Of a stretch of 7,810 nucleotides of DNA, positions 6,453-7,810 are shown piece by piece. Every line of letters starts with the position of its first letter. Position 1 is the stretch's first letter. Below the pieces are notes generated by a model. The model ran no database searches. It saw only the letters and a list, made by a program, of their open reading frames with translations, and was not told the DNA's origin. The translations under genes were made by a program, and so were the position numbers. The stretch comes from Candidatus Magasanikiibacteriota bacterium (GTDB lineage Bacteria; Patescibacteriota; Patescibacteriia; Magasanikbacterales; UBA922). The DNA lies in contig JAAZJX010000004.1 of assembly GCA_012800155.1 (NCBI GenBank), forward strand, positions 1 through 7,810, in the 5' to 3' direction.

Positions 6453-6510
6453 AAAATTTTATCTTAACTTAGTTAAAAATAATTTATTTAATATAATTTG
6501 TTATTTACAA
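6453..6510 (+). repeat. 58-bp direct repeat, copy 1 (upstream of purN)
   Basis: This stretch recurs at 7152-7209, offset by 699 bp, with a single mismatch (G at 6500, A at 7199). It starts AAAATTTTATCTTAACTTAG and ends TTATTTACAA. It contains TTAACT-T-AGTTAA (6464-6476), a short perfect palindrome, and a TATAAT hexamer (6492-6497). Because copy 2 includes the last codons and stop of purN, copy 1 carries a silent tail (codons for NFILT and TAG at 6455-6472) just as a neighbouring purN copy would leave. This looks like a scar of tandem duplication or recombination. Confidence 0.9.
6469..6497 (+). promoter_or_regulatory. Putative purN promoter inside the repeat
   Basis: TTAGTT (6469-6474), a 17-bp spacer, TATAAT (6492-6497): the -10 is perfect, the -35 weak. 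Start near 6504 would give a leader of about 20 nt before the purN ATG, similar to ftsH. In such AT-rich DNA a TATAAT can arise by chance. Confidence 0.4.
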
Positions 6511-6523
6511 CCCCAAATAATCT

Positions 6524-7171
6524 ATGACTAATTTAAAATTTTTTATTACTCAATCTCGACCTATTACTACACTCAATCAAAAAAATACTAAAAAAATTAA
6601 AAACTTAAAAAATATTTCTATTTGGGCTTCTGGAAACGGCTCTAACGCCGAAAATATTATAAAATATTTTAATAATCATAAAAAAATAAGAATTGACCAT
6701 ATAATTTGCAATAATTCTAAAGCAGGCGTTATAGAGTGTGCACAACGACTTAATATTGATTGCTTTGTTTTTTCAAAAAAAGATTTTAGCGAAGGAAATG
6801 CTGTTTTAAATAAAATTATAGAACGAAAAACAAATTACATTATTTTATCTGGATTCTTGCAAATGGTTCCTACAAATATTATCAACAAATTTCCAAATGC
6901 GATAATAAACATACACCCTGCTCTACTACCAGATTTTGGTGGAAAAGGAATGTACGGCAACCATGTTCATGAAGCAGTAATTAATGCTAAAAAAAATGAA
7001 TCTGGTATTACTATTCATCTTGTTGATGAAATTTATGATCATGGAAAAATAATTTTTCAAAAAAAATGTAAAATCAATAAAAATGAAACACCAGAATCTC
7101 TTGCAAAAAAAATTCATAAATTAGAATATAAATATTTCCCAAAAGTAATTGAAAATTTTATCTTAACTTAG
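6524..7171 (+). CDS. purN: Phosphoribosylglycinamide formyltransferase-like protein (PurN)
   Basis: This 215-aa protein has the GART formyltransferase fold. 'ISIWASGNGSNAENII' (31-46) is the phosphate-binding start, followed by 'IILSGFLQMVP' (106-116) and 'NIHPALLP' (129-136) with catalytic Asn129 and His131. 'SGITIHLVDEIYDHGKIIF' (160-178) has Asp172 at the third catalytic position. PurN transfers the formyl group of 10-formyl-THF to glycinamide ribonucleotide in purine synthesis. The 'FGGKGMYGNHVHEAVI' segment (138-153) is the form I associate with Bacteroidota PurN. About 28 residues precede the usual start; no ATG, GTG or TTG lies inside that stretch, so the extension appears real unless an ATT start is used. 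No Shine-Dalgarno. Very AT-rich. No other purine genes are nearby, and the gene is flanked by a 58-bp direct repeat. A related formyltransferase acting on another substrate is possible. Confidence 0.88.
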   Translation: MTNLKFFITQSRPITTLNQKNTKKIKNLKNISIWASGNGSNAENIIKYFNNHKKIRIDHIICNNSKAGVIECAQRLNIDCFVFSKKDFSEGNAVLNKIIERKTNYIILSGFLQMVPTNIINKFPNAIINIHPALLPDFGGKGMYGNHVHEAVINAKKNESGITIHLVDEIYDHGKIIFQKKCKINKNETPESLAKKIHKLEYKYFPKVIENFILT

Positions 7172-7209
7172 TTAAAAATAATTTATTTAATATAATTTAT
7201 TATTTACAA
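7152..7209 (+). repeat. 58-bp direct repeat, copy 2 (3' end of purN)
   Basis: It matches 6453-6510 at 57 of 58 positions. The first 20 bp encode the last residues of purN (NFILT) and its TAG stop (7169-7171); the rest is intergenic. It also carries the TTAACT-T-AGTTAA palindrome (7163-7175) and a TATAAT (7191-7196) that could start plus-strand transcription into the hairpins at 7217-7292. Similarity stops abruptly at both ends of the repeat. Confidence 0.9.
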
Positions 7210-7212
7210 ATT

Positions 7213-7262
7213 AAAAACCCCTTCTTTTGATCATCAATATTTTGATGTACAAAAGAAGGGGT
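7213..7262 (-). terminator. Long-stem terminator of the minus-strand 141-aa gene
   Basis: ACCCCTTCTTTTG (7217-7229) pairs perfectly with CAAAAGAAGGGGT (7250-7262). After a 2x2 internal mismatch, CATCAA (7232-7237) pairs with TTGATG (7242-7247) around a TATT loop. Read leftward the stem is followed by a T-tract (TTTTT at 7217-7213), making a rho-independent terminator about 40 bp past the stop of the 141-aa gene. On the plus strand no T-tract follows directly, so termination of purN here is uncertain. Confidence 0.75.
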
Positions 7263-7292
7263 GGAGCGTGGTTTTTGTTAAACCAACGCCCC
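7263..7292. other. Second hairpin next to the terminator
   Basis: TGGTTT (7269-7274) pairs with AAACCA (7280-7285) around TTGTT. After a bulged A (7286), GCG (7266-7268) pairs with CGC (7287-7289), then an A-C mismatch, then GG (7263-7264) with CC (7291-7292). It directly abuts the long-stem terminator and is among the most G/C-rich DNA nearby. It may be an mRNA 3'-end element of the 141-aa gene; no T-tract follows. Confidence 0.4.
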
Positions 7293-7301
7293 AAAAATGG
7301 T

Positions 7302-7727
7302 TCATTGACATCTCCTTTTTATTCTGTACACTAACTCAGGAGTCGGAAATATAATATCCATGCCATCATACAAAAACACTTGTATTAGTTTTTTCTCTAA
7401 TAGCCCAAAGATTCCCTTCCAAAGATATTCTGGTCCAAAGAAATACACCCCACTAAAAGGTACATCTTTGAATTCCTTTCCAAGAACCCATCCTTTTCTA
7501 TGGTGATATTCAACTACTTCCTCAGCTGCAATATCAAAAAGATAATACAGACTGATTCCACACCATTCACCCATGTCTTGGGCGATAGAGATAATCCTAG
7601 CGGCCACCTCTTCTTCTTCCACTTGTCCAAGTGTGTTTGGTAGTGAATATCTCCTCACAGTTCCTAATGAATTTGGGTCACACGGCATAACCATTTTCAT
7701 AGAAAATAAACTAGTTTCTCTTTCCAT
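7302..7727 (-). CDS. Uncharacterised 141-aa protein
   Basis: I do not recognise this protein. It is predicted soluble with no signal peptide or membrane segment. It has an acidic helix at about 36-51 ('VEEEEVAARIISIAQDMGEW'), a mixed middle with 'YHHRKGW' (74-80), and a C-terminal half rich in aromatic and hydrophobic residues ('GVYFFGPEYLWKGIFGLL', 93-110) ending in a basic KRR. Cysteines at 16, 56 and 140 form no metal motif. Reality is supported by a good Shine-Dalgarno (AAGGAG, 6 nt before the ATG), a codon mix less AT-rich than neighbouring genes, and a terminator after its stop. Met10, Met12 and Met14 are possible later starts but lack a ribosome binding site. A partial frame ends 10 bp upstream, suggesting an operon that continues beyond the right edge. 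Confidence 0.7.
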   Translation of the reverse strand: MERETSLFSMKMVMPCDPNSLGTVRRYSLPNTLGQVEEEEVAARIISIAQDMGEWCGISLYYLFDIAAEEVVEYHHRKGWVLGKEFKDVPFSGVYFFGPEYLWKGIFGLLEKKLIQVFLYDGMDIIFPTPELVYRIKRRCQ

Positions 7728-7733
7728 GATGTT

Positions 7734-7739
7734 CTCCTT
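7734..7739 (-). promoter_or_regulatory. Shine-Dalgarno of the 141-aa gene
   Basis: AAGGAG on the minus strand, 6 nt before the ATG at 7727. It overlaps the TAA of the upstream partial frame, an arrangement that favours translational coupling. Confidence 0.75.
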
Positions 7740-7810
7740 ACATTACAACAAAGTCAATGAACTCCTGTTTAGAAGTTATCACCAACATTAAATGGTAATC
7801 AACTATACTA
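7738..7810 (-). CDS. Possible C-terminal end of an upstream gene, partial
   Basis: Reading inward from the right edge on the minus strand, one frame is open for 23 codons (SIVDYHLMLVITSKQEFIDF, then VVM) and stops at TAA 7738-7740, overlapping the Shine-Dalgarno of the 141-aa gene. Tight spacing with a stop inside the next ribosome binding site is typical of operons. The fragment is too short to assign a family, and an open frame of this length can occur by chance. No good promoter is visible between 7728 and 7810, which mildly supports a gene continuing outside the window. Confidence 0.4.
   Translation of the reverse strand, partial: SIVDYHLMLVITSKQEFIDFVVM

Noticed and set aside
6453..7209. 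Integron cassette or IS element around purN
   Set aside because: The repeats are direct rather than inverted, no transposase or integrase is present, and no attC-like core sites are seen.
7305..7332. Plus-strand TTGACA with a TACACT 16 bp on, as an antisense promoter
   Set aside because: It lies inside the coding end of the 141-aa gene, the -10 matches at only 4 of 6 positions, and nothing downstream needs it.
7573..7791. 72-codon plus-strand frame opposite the 141-aa gene
   Set aside because: The minus-strand gene has the Shine-Dalgarno and terminator; the plus frame has neither and spans the likely operon junction.
1..7810. CRISPR arrays, tRNA or rRNA genes
   Set aside because: No regularly spaced repeats and no cloverleaf or rRNA-like segment found when reading both strands; a tRNAscan or Infernal run would settle it.

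Overview
The window looks like a piece of a low-GC bacterial genome, most likely a Candidate Phyla Radiation (Patescibacteria) member. This rests on a TrmB-type regulator of the kind common there, an AT-rich multi-pass membrane protein, compact intergenic regions and an isolated purN. It is an inference from gene style, not a marker-based placement. The standard bacterial code fits: tryptophans are TGG, TGA is used as a stop, and there are no internal TGA codons, so the UGA=Gly code of Gracilibacteria/SR1 is not indicated.

Layout. (a) 1-1396, minus strand: the 5' part of a multi-pass membrane protein running off the left edge (1-560), preceded by a TrmB-family regulator (659-1396). (b) 1397-1691: a 295-bp divergent control region. 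It holds a consensus promoter for the regulator, a very good promoter for the rightward genes, two palindromes with 5-nt spacers, an AT-rich inverted repeat and a 5'-UTR hairpin. (c) 1692-4276, plus strand: a two-gene operon of radical SAM enzymes. The first has a B12-binding-like N-terminal domain (507 aa); the second is a 343-aa protein with a SPASM/twitch-like cysteine-bearing tail. Both have strong Shine-Dalgarno sequences. (d) 4277-4420: a less AT-rich hairpin region and a bidirectional terminator between convergent genes. (e) 4421-6298, minus strand: a complete FtsH membrane AAA+ metalloprotease with its own promoter. (f) 6453-7209: a purN-like formyltransferase gene bracketed by a 58-bp direct repeat with one mismatch; the second copy includes the last codons of the gene. 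(g) 7213-7810, minus strand: a terminator, a second hairpin, an unrecognised 141-aa gene, and what looks like the last codons of another gene 10 bp upstream of it.

How the parts may work together. FtsH is housekeeping membrane protein quality control. The most interesting block is the regulator/radical SAM pair. A TrmB-type repressor or activator is transcribed away from a strongly expressed pair of radical SAM enzymes, with operator-like palindromes between them. The substrate is not evident and I found no convincing precursor peptide. The three genes with strong Shine-Dalgarno sequences (both radical SAM genes and the 141-aa gene) are also visibly less AT-rich than the membrane protein, TrmB, FtsH and purN genes, which have weak or no Shine-Dalgarno. 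That suggests two gene populations in this window.
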